Of a stretch of DNA of 64,000 nucleotides, positions 49,372 to 62,708 are shown one piece after another. The number at the start of each line of letters is the position of its first letter. The stretch's first letter is position 1. The DNA lies in NCBI GenBank assembly GCA_944474755.1, contig OX104114.1, forward strand, positions 29,659,220 through 29,723,219. Direction: 5' to 3'. The notes beneath the pieces were generated by a model. It searched no databases, had not been told where the DNA came from, and was given only the letters and a program-made list of their open reading frames with translations. A program made the position numbers and the translations under genes. Source of the stretch: Limnoperna fortunei (Eukaryota; Mollusca; Bivalvia; Mytilida; Modiolidae).

Positions 49372-51591
49372 ATATAGGTTCATTTGTGACTTCGCCACAA
49401 ATAATCATGGCTTACCACTTCCATCGACATTTTTTACACCGCGGCGTAAAAAAATTTCAGTTTTTTTTTTGTTTTTTCTATATAAAAAACCATAACTGCA
49501 TAAAATATACGTGAAACGTAGCAGAAAACCATGCAAAAATCATATGTCACATCCTAGGCTCGAACCGACGATGTCAGTCTTGCCAGCCCTCGTTGATACC
49601 ACTGGACCACGGAAGACGATATGCAGAAAGTCAAATTTTGACGTATATATACCTTCAATGTGTTTTCTACATTTAAAATACAAAGACATTTTGTAATGTT
49701 TTCGTGTATTTACCAATGAAATAAATAAGAAAGACAGAAAATTCTTTGATTTTTATTTATAAAATACAAATAAAACGCATTGATTTGACTGGTGGAAACG
49801 ACTAAAGTCACGTGACAATTTTATATATTATCACGAAGTTGTTTTTTTTTTTTTTTTTTTTTTTTTTTGTTGAAAAGATGACTTTTCAGGAGGTCAACAG
49901 TGATGCTATTTTGACAGTTTAATTCAAAGGAATGTTACTTTCAATTCATTGTAATAGGGAAACCGTTTCTTTGTTCGGTAAAATACAGCAGTCGTGCATA
50001 CCGGACGACACTCGATGGCATTTCAAAATAAATGCTCAAGTAGAAAAAATGTTTGTTTCAGCTAGAACAACTCATGAAGACATAATTCAGATGTATATTT
50101 TAAGGATTTATCAATGCACAAACATTCAATCGCTGAAATTTAGGGGGTACCGATGGGGCCTCGACATTTGATTTTTTCTGCCGATTTTCGATTTTGTTGA
50201 CATTTATGCACATCCGAGATACTTGGTTGGGGTAAAATCGACATTCTAAATCGATTGGCGGCATTTTCGAAAGGCTAGGATTTATGGTTTTTCTGAAAAT
50301 CGCGATTTTTGCATGAAAAACCTATCTTCAACTTTCATGACCTGGAAATTTTTTTATCGTTCGTCAGAATGATTTCTACTGTAGCGACAAGTCAAGGACA
50401 TCGATCCCCGAACTATTTGGCGTCCATTTTGTTTCACCATTCTCTGTGGTCTAGGATGAAATCTGCACACTACATTCTTATGGGGTCCCTTAGAAACACC
50501 CCCCCCCCTTTTTATTTTTTGCAAGCTGGCGGAATACCCTCAAATTCCCCATATTTTTGCACATGCCTGGCACCAAATTTTATTGCGACATGTAGCAAGC
50601 TAAAAAAACAAAGCGAATCCAAAGGTACAAAAATTCACATGTCGCTGTACTGAAACCCAGGTGACCTTGACCTTTGACCTTGTGACCTTGGGCTAGGTCA
50701 AGGTGAAAGTTGACATTTTACCAATTACAAGTTATTGCCTATCTTTTACCGTTTCAAGGGAATAGCGATGGCGAGACAATGTCAAAATTTCAAACGTGAC
50801 CTTGACCTTTGACCTTGTGTCCATTTTCAAGGTCAAGGTCAATGATGACCAATGATATAAGGTTTCATGTATATATCTGTTATAGTTACTGAGATATAGT
50901 GATCTAATGTAACTCACAATGCATATTATTGGTCTAAGGGGAGACAACTCTTATAAAATGTCAAATAAAAAAAGTGACGATTCAAGATCTTAATATGATA
51001 CACATTTTGGTAAAGGTTTCAGTTCTCTATCTATTATAGTAAAGGAGAAGATCTGCACACAACCAAGGGTCAAAAATTAGAACATGACCTTGACCTTTGA
51101 CCTTGTGACCTTTTTCAAGGTCAAGGTCAATGATGACCAACTGTGAAATATCTAGTCTATATCACCTCTGGTTCATGAGTTACAATGGTACAAATTTTAC
51201 TTCCAATAAATAAGGGGAAATAACTCCTACAAGGAGTCGTCAAAATACTTTGCGCGATATGTAACAAATTGTCGCAATCCATAGCTGACCATTTTGCAAC
51301 AACTTTTATTGCGAAATCTTTTACGGTTTCATAGTTTATCTGCACACAAGCTTTTCTGTAACAGGGGAGATAACTCCGTAAAGAACAAGTGTTCGGTGTG
51401 ACAGGGTCAACTGCGAAAGCGTAATGTCTTATACACCCATAGTACAAAAGGTCTTTTCGACATGTCGCGAAACAAAATTTATAATGGGAAAAGAAAAGTT
51501 GGCGGAAAAACAATAAGAATAATAATAATAATAATAATAAGAAACAGAAGAATAACAGTAAGGCTTCCCACTCGGAAGTGGAAAGCCTTAA
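49372..51591 (+). repeat. u18, short type-A unit
   Basis: 2220 bp, the shortest unit, haplotype 0ATACTG, T27. Private change: TTTGCACATGCC near 50558. Confidence 0.95.
49546..49616 (-). pseudogene. tRNA-like head, u18
   Basis: Same as the u1 form. Confidence 0.5.
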
Positions 51592-53814
51592 ATATAGGTT
51601 CATTTGTGACTTCGCCACAAATAATCATGGCTTACCACTTCCATCGACATTTTTTACACCGCGGCGTAAAAAAATTTCAGTTTTTTTTTTGTTTTTTCTA
51701 TATAAAAAACCATAACTGCATAAAATATACGTGAAACGTAGCAGAAAACCATGCAAAAATCATATGTCACATCCTAGGCTCGAACCGACGATGTCAGTCT
51801 TGCCAGCCCTCGTTGATACCACTGGACCACGGAAGACGATATGCAGAAAGTCAAATTTTGACGTATATATACCTTCAATGTGTTTTCTACATTTAAAATA
51901 CAAAGACATTTTGTAATGTTTTCGTGTATTTACCAATGAAATAAATAAGAAAGACAGAAAATTCTTTGATTTTTATTTATAAAATACAAATAAAACGCAT
52001 TGATTTGACTGGTGGAAACGACTAAAGTCACGTGACAATTTTATATATTATCACGAAGTTGTTTTTTTTTTTTTTTTTTTTTTTTTTTTTGTTGAAAAGA
52101 TGACTTTTCAGGAGGTCAACAGTGATGCTATTTTGACAGTTTAATTCAAAGGAATGTTACTTTCAATTCATTGTAATAGGGAAACCGTTTCTTTGTTCGG
52201 TAAAATACAGCAGTCGTGCATACCGGACGACACTCGATGGCATTTCAAAATAAATGCTCAAGTAGAAAAAATGTTTGTTTCAGCTAGAACAACTCATGAA
52301 GACATAATTCAGATGTATATTTTAAGGATTTATCAATGCACAAACATTCAACCGCTGAAATTTAGGGGGTACCGATGGGGCCTCGACATTTGATTTTTTC
52401 TGCCGATTTTCGATTTTGTTGACATTTATGCACATCCGAGATACTTGGTTGGGGTAAAATCGACATTCTAAATCGATTGGCGCCATTTTCGAAAGGCTAG
52501 GATTTATGGTTTTTCTGAAAATCGCGATTTTTGCATGAAAAACCTATCTTCAACTTTCATGACCTGGAAATTTTTTTATCGTTCGTCAGAATGATTTCTA
52601 CTGTAGCGACAAGTCAAGGACATCGATCCCCGAACTATTTGGCGTCCATTTTGTTTCACCATTCTCTGTGGTCTAGGATGAAATCTGCACACTACATTCT
52701 TATGGGGTCCCTTAGAAACACCCCCCCCCCCTTTTTATTTTTTGCAAGCTGGCGGAATACCCTCAAATTCCCCATATTTTTGCCCATGCCTGGCACCAAA
52801 TTTTATTGCGACATGTAGCAAGCTAAAAAAACAAAGCGAATCCAAAGGTACAAAAATTCACATGTCGCTGTACTGAAACCCAGGTGACCTTGACCTTTGA
52901 CCTTGTGACCTTGGGCTAGGTCAAGGTGAAAGTTGACATTTTACCAATTACAAGTTATTGCCTATCTTTTACCGTTTCAAGGGAATAGCGATGGCGAGAC
53001 AATGTCAAAATTTCAAACGTGACCTTGACCTTTGACCTTGTGTCCATTTTCAAGGTCAAGGTCAATGATGACCAATGATATAAGGTTTCATGTATATATC
53101 TGTTATAGTTACTGAGATATAGTGATCTAATGTAACTCACAATGCATATTATTGGTCTAAGGGGAGACAACTCTTATAAAATGTCAAATAAAAAAAGTGA
53201 CGATTCAAGATCTTAATATGATACACATTTTGGTAAAGGTTTCAGTTCTCTATCTATTATAGTAAAGGAGAAGATCTGCACACAACCAAGGGTCAAAAAT
53301 TAGAACATGACCTTGACCTTTGACCTTGTGACCTTTTTCAAGGTCAAGGTCAATGATGACCAACTGTGAAATATCTAGTCTATATCACCTCTGGTTCATG
53401 AGTTACAATGGTACAAATTTTACTTCCAATAAATAAGGGGAAATAACTCCTACAAGGAGTCGTCAAAATACTTTGCGCGATATGTAACAAATTGTCGCAA
53501 TCCATAGCTGACCATTTTGCAACAACTTTTATTGCGAAATCTTTTACGGTTTCATAGTTTATCTGCACACAAGCTTTTCTGTAACAGGGGAGATAACTCC
53601 GTAAAGAACAAGTGTTCGGTGTGACAGGGTCAACTGCGAAAGCGTAATGTCTTATACACCCATAGTACAAAAGGTCTTTTCGACATGTCGCGAAACAAAA
53701 TTTATAATGGGAAAAGAAAAGTTGGCGGAAAAACAATAAGAATAATAATAATAATAATAATAAGAAACAGAAGAATAACAGTAAGGCTTCCCACTCGGAA
53801 GTGGAAAGCCTTAA
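51592..53814 (+). repeat. u19, short type-A unit
   Basis: 2223 bp, haplotype 0ATACCC, the full right-domain haplotype also seen in u22-u24. Confidence 0.95.
51766..51836 (-). pseudogene. tRNA-like head, u19
   Basis: Same as the u1 form. Confidence 0.5.
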
Positions 53815-56036
53815 ATATAGGTTCATTTGTGACTTCGCCACAAATAATCATGGCTTACCACTTCCATCGACATTTTTTACACCGCGGCGTAAAAAAATTT
53901 CAGTTTTTTTTTTGTTTTTTCTATATAAAAAACCATAACTGCATAAAATATACGTGAAACGTAGCAGAAAACCATGCAAAAATCATATGTCACATCCTAG
54001 GCTCGAACCGACGATGTCAGTCTTGCCAGCCCTCGTTGATACCACTGGACCACGGAAGACGATATGCAGAAAGTCAAATTTTGACGTATATATACCTTCA
54101 ATGTGTTTTCTACATTTAAAATACAAAGACATTTTGTAATGTTTTCGTGTATTTACCAATGAAATAAATAAGAAAGACAGAAAATTCTTTGATTTTTATT
54201 TATAAAATACAAATAAAACGCATTGATTTGACTGGTGGAAACGACTAAAGTCACGTGACAATTTTATATATTATCACGAAGTTGTTTTTTTTTTTTTTTT
54301 TTTTTTTTTTTTGTTGAAAAGATGACTTTTCAGGAGGTCAACAGTGATGCTATTTTGACAGTTTAATTCAAAGGAATGTTACTTTCAATTCATTGTAATA
54401 GGGAAACCGTTTCTTTGTTCGGTAAAATACAGCAGTCGTGCATACCGGACGACACTCGATGGCATTTCAAAATAAATGATCAAGTAGAAAAAATGTTTGT
54501 TTCAGCTAGAACAACTCATGAAGACATAATTCAGATGTATATTTTAAGGATTTATCAATGCACAAACATTCAATCGCTGAAATTTAGGGGGTACCGATGG
54601 GGCCTCGACATTTGATTTTTTCTGCCGATTTTCGATTTTGTTGACATTTATGCACATCCGAGATACTTGGTTGGGGTAAAATCGACATTCTAAATCGATT
54701 GGCGGCATTTTCGAAAGGCTAGGATTTATGGTTTTTCTGAAAATCGCGATTTTTGCATGAAAAACCTATCTTCAACTTTCATGACCTGGAAATTTTTTTA
54801 TCGTTCGTCAGAATGATTTCTACTGTAGCGACAAGTCAAGGACATCGATCCCCGAACTATTTGGCGTCCATTTTGTTTCACCATTCTCTGTGGTCTAGGA
54901 TGAAATCTGCACACTACATTCTTATGGGGTCCCTTAGAAACACCCCCCCCCCCTTTTTATTTTTTGCAAGCTGGCGGAATACCCTCAAATTCCCCATATT
55001 TTTGCCCATGCCTGGCACCAAATTTTATTGCGACATGTAGCAAGCTAAAAAAACAAAGCGAATCCAAAGGTACAAAAATTCACATGTCGCTGTACTGAAA
55101 CCCAGGTGACCTTGACCTTTGACCTTGTGACCTTGGGCTAGGTCAAGGTGAAAGTTGACATTTTACCAATTACAAGTTATTGCCTATCTTTTACCGTTTC
55201 AAGGGAATAGCGATGGCGAGACAATGTCAAAATTTCAAACGTGACCTTGACCTTTGACCTTGTGTCCATTTTCAAGGTCAAGGTCAATGATGACCAATGA
55301 TATAAGGTTTCATGTATATATCTGTTATAGTTACTGAGATATAGTGATCTAATGTAACTCACAATGCATATTATTGGTCTAAGGGGAGACAACTCTTATA
55401 AAATGTCAAATAAAAAAAGTGACGATTCAAGATCTTAATATGATACACATTTTGGTAAAGGTTTCAGTTCTCTATCTATTATAGTAAAGGAGAAGATCTG
55501 CACACAACCAAGGGTCAAAAATTAGAACATGACCTTGACCTTTGACCTTGTGACCTTTTTCAAGGTCAAGGTCAATGATGACCAACTGTGAAATATCTAG
55601 TCTATATCACCTCTGGTTCATGAGTTACAATGGTACAAATTTTACTTCCAATAAATAAGGGGAAATAACTCCTACAAGGAGTCGTCAAAATACTTTGCGC
55701 GATATGTAACAAATTGTCGCAATCCATAGCTGACCATTTTGCAACAACTTTTATTGCGAAATCTTTTACGGTTTCATAGTTTATCTGCACACAAGCTTTT
55801 CTGTAACAGGGGAGATAACTCCGTAAAGAACAAGTGTTCGGTGTGACAGGGTCAACTGCGAAAGCGTAATGTCTTATACACCCATAGTACAAAAGGTCTT
55901 TTCGACATGTCGCGAAACAAAATTTATAATGGGAAAAGAAAAGTTGGCGGAAAAACAATAAGAATAATAATAATAATAATAATAAGAAACAGAAGAATAA
56001 CAGTAAGGCTTCCCACTCGGAAGTGGAAAGCCTTAA
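53815..56036 (+). repeat. u20, short type-A unit
   Basis: 2222 bp, haplotype 0ATAATG, T28. It is the only right-domain unit with A at site 5, followed by left-domain bases at sites 6 and 7: a conversion tract of at least about 230 bp. Confidence 0.95.
53989..54059 (-). pseudogene. tRNA-like head, u20
   Basis: Same as the u1 form. Confidence 0.5.
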
Positions 56037-56505
56037 ATATAGGTTCATTTGTGACTTCGCCACAAATAATCATGGCTTACCACTTCCATCGACATTTTTT
56101 ACACCGCGGCGTAAAAAAATTTCAGTTTTTTTTTTGTTTTTTCTATATAAAAAACCATAACTGCATAAAATATACGTGAAACGTAGCAGAAAACCATGCA
56201 AAAATCATATGTCACATCCTAGGCTCGAACCGACGATGTCAGTCTTGCCAGCCCTCGTTGATACCACTGGACCACGGAAGACGATATGCAGAAAGTCAAA
56301 TTTTGACGTATATATACCTTCAATGTGTTTTCTACATTTAAAATACAAAGACATTTTGTAATGTTTTCGTGTATTTACCAATGAAATAAATAAGAAAGAC
56401 AGAAAATTCTTTGATTTTTATTTATAAAATACAAATAAAACGCATTGATTTGACTGGTGGAAACGACTAAAGTCACGTGACAATTTTATATATTATCACG
56501 AAGTT

Positions 56506-56537
<32 letters not shown>

Positions 56538-58261
56538 TTGAAAAGATGACTTTTCAGGAGGTCAACAGTGATGCTATTTTGACAGTTTAATTCAAAGGAA
56601 TGTTACTTTCAATTCATTGTAATAGGGAAACCGTTTCTTTGTTCGGTAAAATACAGCAGTCGTGCATACCGGACGACACTCGATGGCATTTCAAAATAAA
56701 TGCTCAAGTAGAAAAAATGTTTGTTTCAGCTAGAACAACTCATGAAGACATAATTCAGATGTATATTTTAAGGATTTATCAATGCACAAACATTCAATCG
56801 CTGAAATTTAGGGGGTACCGATGGGGCCTCGACATTTGATTTTTTCTGCCGATTTTCGATTTTGTTGACATTTATGCACATCCGAGATACTTGGTTGGGG
56901 TAAAATCGACATTCTAAATCGATTGGCGGCATTTTCGAAAGGCTAGGATTTATGGTTTTTCTGAAAATCGCGATTTTTGCATGAAAAACCTATCTTCAAC
57001 TTTCATGACCTGGAAATTTTTTTATCGTTCGTCAGAATGATTTCTACTGTAGCGACAAGTCAAGGACATCGATCCCCGAACTATTTGGCGTCCATTTTGT
57101 TTCACCATTCTCTGTGGTCTAGGATGAAATCTGCACACTACATTCTTATGGGGTCCCTTAGAAACACCCCCCCCCCCCTTTTTATTTTTTGCAAGCTGGC
57201 GGAATACCCTCAAATTCCCCATATTTTTGCCCATGCCTGGCACCAAATTTTATTGCGACATGTAGCAAGCTAAAAAAACAAAGCGAATCCAAAGGTACAA
57301 AAATTCACATGTCGCTGTACTGAAACCCAGGTGACCTTGACCTTTGACCTTGTGACCTTGGGCTAGGTCAAGGTGAAAGTTGACATTTTACCAATTACAA
57401 GTTATTGCCTATCTTTTACCGTTTCAAGGGAATAGCGATGGCGAGACAATGTCAAAATTTCAAACGTGACCTTGACCTTTGACCTTGTGTCCATTTTCAA
57501 GGTCAAGGTCAATGATGACCAATGATATAAGGTTTCATGTATATATCTGTTATAGTTACTGAGATATAGTGATCTAATGTAACTCACAATGCATATTATT
57601 GGTCTAAGGGGAGACAACTCTTATAAAATGTCAAATAAAAAAAGTGACGATTCAAGATCTTAATATGATACACATTTTGGTAAAGGTTTCAGTTCTCTAT
57701 CTATTATAGTAAAGGAGAAGATCTGCACACAACCAAGGGTCAAAAATTAGAACATGACCTTGACCTTTGACCTTGTGACCTTTTTCAAGGTCAAGGTCAA
57801 TGATGACCAACTGTGAAATATCTAGTCTATATCACCTCTGGTTCATGAGTTACAATGGTACAAATTTTACTTCCAATAAATAAGGGGAAATAACTCCTAC
57901 AAGGAGTCGTCAAAATACTTTGCGCGATATGTAACAAATTGTCGCAATCCATAGCTGACCATTTTGCAACAACTTTTATTGCGAAATCTTTTACGGTTTC
58001 ATAGTTTATCTGCACACAAGCTTTTCTGTAACAGGGGAGATAACTCCGTAAAGAACAAGTGTTCGGTGTGACAGGGTCAACTGCGAAAGCGTAATGTCTT
58101 ATACACCCATAGTACAAAAGGTCTTTTCGACATGTCGCGAAACAAAATTTATAATGGGAAAAGAAAAGTTGGCGGAAAAACAATAAGAATAATAATAATA
58201 ATAATAATAAGAAACAGAAGAATAACAGTAAGGCTTCCCACTCGGAAGTGGAAAGCCTTAA
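56037..58261 (+). repeat. u21, short type-A unit
   Basis: 2225 bp, haplotype 0ATACTG, the same mosaic as u17 and u18. Confidence 0.95.
56211..56281 (-). pseudogene. tRNA-like head, u21
   Basis: Same as the u1 form. Confidence 0.5.
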
Positions 58262-60485
58262 ATATAGGTTCATTTGTGACTTCGCCACAAATAATCATGG
58301 CTTACCACTTCCATCGACATTTTTTACACCGCGGCGTAAAAAAATTTCAGTTTTTTTTTTGTTTTTTCTATATAAAAAACCATAACTGCATAAAATATAC
58401 GTGAAACGTAGCAGAAAACCATGCAAAAATCATATGTCACATCCTAGGCTCGAACCGACGATGTCAGTCTTGCCAGCCCTCGTTGATACCACTGGACCAC
58501 GGAAGACGATATGCAGAAAGTCAAATTTTGACGTATATATACCTTCAATGTGTTTTCTACATTTAAAATACAAAGACATTTTGTAATGTTTTCGTGTATT
58601 TACCAATGAAATAAATAAGAAAGACAGAAAATTCTTTGATTTTTATTTATAAAATACAAATAAAACGCATTGATTTGACTGGTGGAAACGACTAAAGTCA
58701 CGTGACAATTTTATATATTATCACGAAGTTGTTTTTTTTTTTTTTTTTTTTTTTTTTTTTGTTGAAAAGATGACTTTTCAGGAGGTCAACAGTGATGCTA
58801 TTTTGACAGTTTAATTCAAAGGAATGTTACTTTCAATTCATTGTAATAGGGAAACCGTTTCTTTGTTCGGTAAAATACAGCAGTCGTGCATACCGGACGA
58901 CACTCGATGGCATTTCAAAATAAATGCTCAAGTAGAAAAAATGTTTGTTTCAGCTAGAACAACTCATGAAGACATAATTCAGATGTATATTTTAAGGATT
59001 TATCAATGCACAAACATTCAACCGCTGAAATTTAGGGGGTACCGATGGGGCCTCGACATTTGATTTTTTCTGCCGATTTTCGATTTTGTTGACATTTATG
59101 CACATCCGAGATACTTGGTTGGGGTAAAATCGACATTCTAAATCGATTGGCGCCATTTTCGAAAGGCTAGGATTTATGGTTTTTCTGAAAATCGCGATTT
59201 TTGCATGAAAAACCTATCTTCAACTTTCATGACCTGGAAATTTTTTTATCGTTCGTCAGAATGATTTCTACTGTAGCGACAAGTCAAGGACATCGATCCC
59301 CGAACTATTTGGCGTCCATTTTGTTTCACCATTCTCTGTGGTCTAGGATGAAATCTGCACACTACATTCTTATGGGGTCCCTTAGAAACACCCCCCCCCC
59401 CCTTTTTATTTTTTGCAAGCTGGCGGAATACCCTCAAATTCCCCATATTTTTGCCCATGCCTGGCACCAAATTTTATTGCGACATGTAGCAAGCTAAAAA
59501 AACAAAGCGAATCCAAAGGTACAAAAATTCACATGTCGCTGTACTGAAACCCAGGTGACCTTGACCTTTGACCTTGTGACCTTGGGCTAGGTCAAGGTGA
59601 AAGTTGACATTTTACCAATTACAAGTTATTGCCTATCTTTTACCGTTTCAAGGGAATAGCGATGGCGAGACAATGTCAAAATTTCAAACGTGACCTTGAC
59701 CTTTGACCTTGTGTCCATTTTCAAGGTCAAGGTCAATGATGACCAATGATATAAGGTTTCATGTATATATCTGTTATAGTTACTGAGATATAGTGATCTA
59801 ATGTAACTCACAATGCATATTATTGGTCTAAGGGGAGACAACTCTTATAAAATGTCAAATAAAAAAAGTGACGATTCAAGATCTTAATATGATACACATT
59901 TTGGTAAAGGTTTCAGTTCTCTATCTATTATAGTAAAGGAGAAGATCTGCACACAACCAAGGGTCAAAAATTAGAACATGACCTTGACCTTTGACCTTGT
60001 GACCTTTTTCAAGGTCAAGGTCAATGATGACCAACTGTGAAATATCTAGTCTATATCACCTCTGGTTCATGAGTTACAATGGTACAAATTTTACTTCCAA
60101 TAAATAAGGGGAAATAACTCCTACAAGGAGTCGTCAAAATACTTTGCGCGATATGTAACAAATTGTCGCAATCCATAGCTGACCATTTTGCAACAACTTT
60201 TATTGCGAAATCTTTTACGGTTTCATAGTTTATCTGCACACAAGCTTTTCTGTAACAGGGGAGATAACTCCGTAAAGAACAAGTGTTCGGTGTGACAGGG
60301 TCAACTGCGAAAGCGTAATGTCTTATACACCCATAGTACAAAAGGTCTTTTCGACATGTCGCGAAACAAAATTTATAATGGGAAAAGAAAAGTTGGCGGA
60401 AAAACAATAAGAATAATAATAATAATAATAATAAGAAACAGAAGAATAACAGTAAGGCTTCCCACTCGGAAGTGGAAAGCCTTAA
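58262..60485 (+). repeat. u22, short type-A unit
   Basis: 2224 bp, haplotype 0ATACCC. Confidence 0.95.
58436..58506 (-). pseudogene. tRNA-like head, u22
   Basis: Same as the u1 form. Confidence 0.5.
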
Positions 60486-62708
60486 ATATAGGTTCATTTG
60501 TGACTTCGCCACAAATAATCATGGCTTACCACTTCCATCGACATTTTTTACACCGCGGCGTAAAAAAATTTCAGTTTTTTTTTTGTTTTTTCTATATAAA
60601 AAACCATAACTGCATAAAATATACGTGAAACGTAGCAGAAAACCATGCAAAAATCATATGTCACATCCTAGGCTCGAACCGACGATGTCAGTCTTGCCAG
60701 CCCTCGTTGATACCACTGGACCACGGAAGACGATATGCAGAAAGTCAAATTTTGACGTATATATACCTTCAATGTGTTTTCTACATTTAAAATACAAAGA
60801 CATTTTGTAATGTTTTCGTGTATTTACCAATGAAATAAATAAGAAAGACAGAAAATTCTTTGATTTTTATTTATAAAATACAAATAAAACGCATTGATTT
60901 GACTGGTGGAAACGACTAAAGTCACGTGACAATTTTATATATTATCACGAAGTTGTTTTTTTTTTTTTTTTTTTTTTTTTTTTTGTTGAAAAGATGACTT
61001 TTCAGGAGGTCAACAGTGATGCTATTTTGACAGTTTAATTCAAAGGAATGTTACTTTCAATTCATTGTAATAGGGAAACCGTTTCTTTGTTCGGTAAAAT
61101 ACAGCAGTCGTGCATACCGGACGACACTCGATGGCATTTCAAAATAAATGCTCAAGTAGAAAAAATGTTTGTTTCAGCTAGAACAACTCATGAAGACATA
61201 ATTCAGATGTATATTTTAAGGATTTATCAATGCACAAACATTCAACCGCTGAAATTTAGGGGGTACCGATGGGGCCTCGACATTTGATTTTTTCTGCCGA
61301 TTTTCGATTTTGTTGACATTTATGCACATCCGAGATACTTGGTTGGGGTAAAATCGACATTCTAAATCGATTGACGCCATTTTCGAAAGGCTAGGATTTA
61401 TGGTTTTTCTGAAAATCGCGATTTTTGCATGAAAAACCTATCTTCAACTTTCATGACCTGGAAATTTTTTTATCGTTCGTCAGAATGATTTCTACTGTAG
61501 CGACAAGTCAAGGACATCGATCCCCGAACTATTTGGCGTCCATTTTGTTTCACCATTCTCTGTGGTCTAGGATGAAATCTGCACACTACATTCTTATGGG
61601 GTCCCTTAGAAACACCCCCCCCCCCTTTTTATTTTTTGCAAGCTGGCGGAATACCCTCAAATTCCCCATATTTTTGCCCATGCCTGGCACCAAATTTTAT
61701 TGCGACATGTAGCAAGCTAAAAAAACAAAGCGAATCCAAAGGTACAAAAATTCACATGTCGCTGTACTGAAACCCAGGTGACCTTGACCTTTGACCTTGT
61801 GACCTTGGGCTAGGTCAAGGTGAAAGTTGACATTTTACCAATTACAAGTTATTGCCTATCTTTTACCGTTTCAAGGGAATAGCGATGGCGAGACAATGTC
61901 AAAATTTCAAACGTGACCTTGACCTTTGACCTTGTGTCCATTTTCAAGGTCAAGGTCAATGATGACCAATGATATAAGGTTTCATGTATATATCTGTTAT
62001 AGTTACTGAGATATAGTGATCTAATGTAACTCACAATGCATATTATTGGTCTAAGGGGAGACAACTCTTATAAAATGTCAAATAAAAAAAGTGACGATTC
62101 AAGATCTTAATATGATACACATTTTGGTAAAGGTTTCAGTTCTCTATCTATTATAGTAAAGGAGAAGATCTGCACACAACCAAGGGTCAAAAATTAGAAC
62201 ATGACCTTGACCTTTGACCTTGTGACCTTTTTCAAGGTCAAGGTCAATGATGACCAACTGTGAAATATCTAGTCTATATCACCTCTGGTTCATGAGTTAC
62301 AATGGTACAAATTTTACTTCCAATAAATAAGGGGAAATAACTCCTACAAGGAGTCGTCAAAATACTTTGCGCGATATGTAACAAATTGTCGCAATCCATA
62401 GCTGACCATTTTGCAACAACTTTTATTGCGAAATCTTTTACGGTTTCATAGTTTATCTGCACACAAGCTTTTCTGTAACAGGGGAGATAACTCCGTAAAG
62501 AACAAGTGTTCGGTGTGACAGGGTCAACTGCGAAAGCGTAATGTCTTATACACCCATAGTACAAAAGGTCTTTTCGACATGTCGCGAAACAAAATTTATA
62601 ATGGGAAAAGAAAAGTTGGCGGAAAAACAATAAGAATAATAATAATAATAATAATAAGAAACAGAAGAATAACAGTAAGGCTTCCCACTCGGAAGTGGAA
62701 AGCCTTAA
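60486..62708 (+). repeat. u23, short type-A unit
   Basis: 2223 bp, haplotype 0ATACCC. Private change: TTGACGCCATT near 61371, others TTGGCGCCATT. Confidence 0.95.
60660..60730 (-). pseudogene. tRNA-like head, u23
   Basis: Same as the u1 form. Confidence 0.5.
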
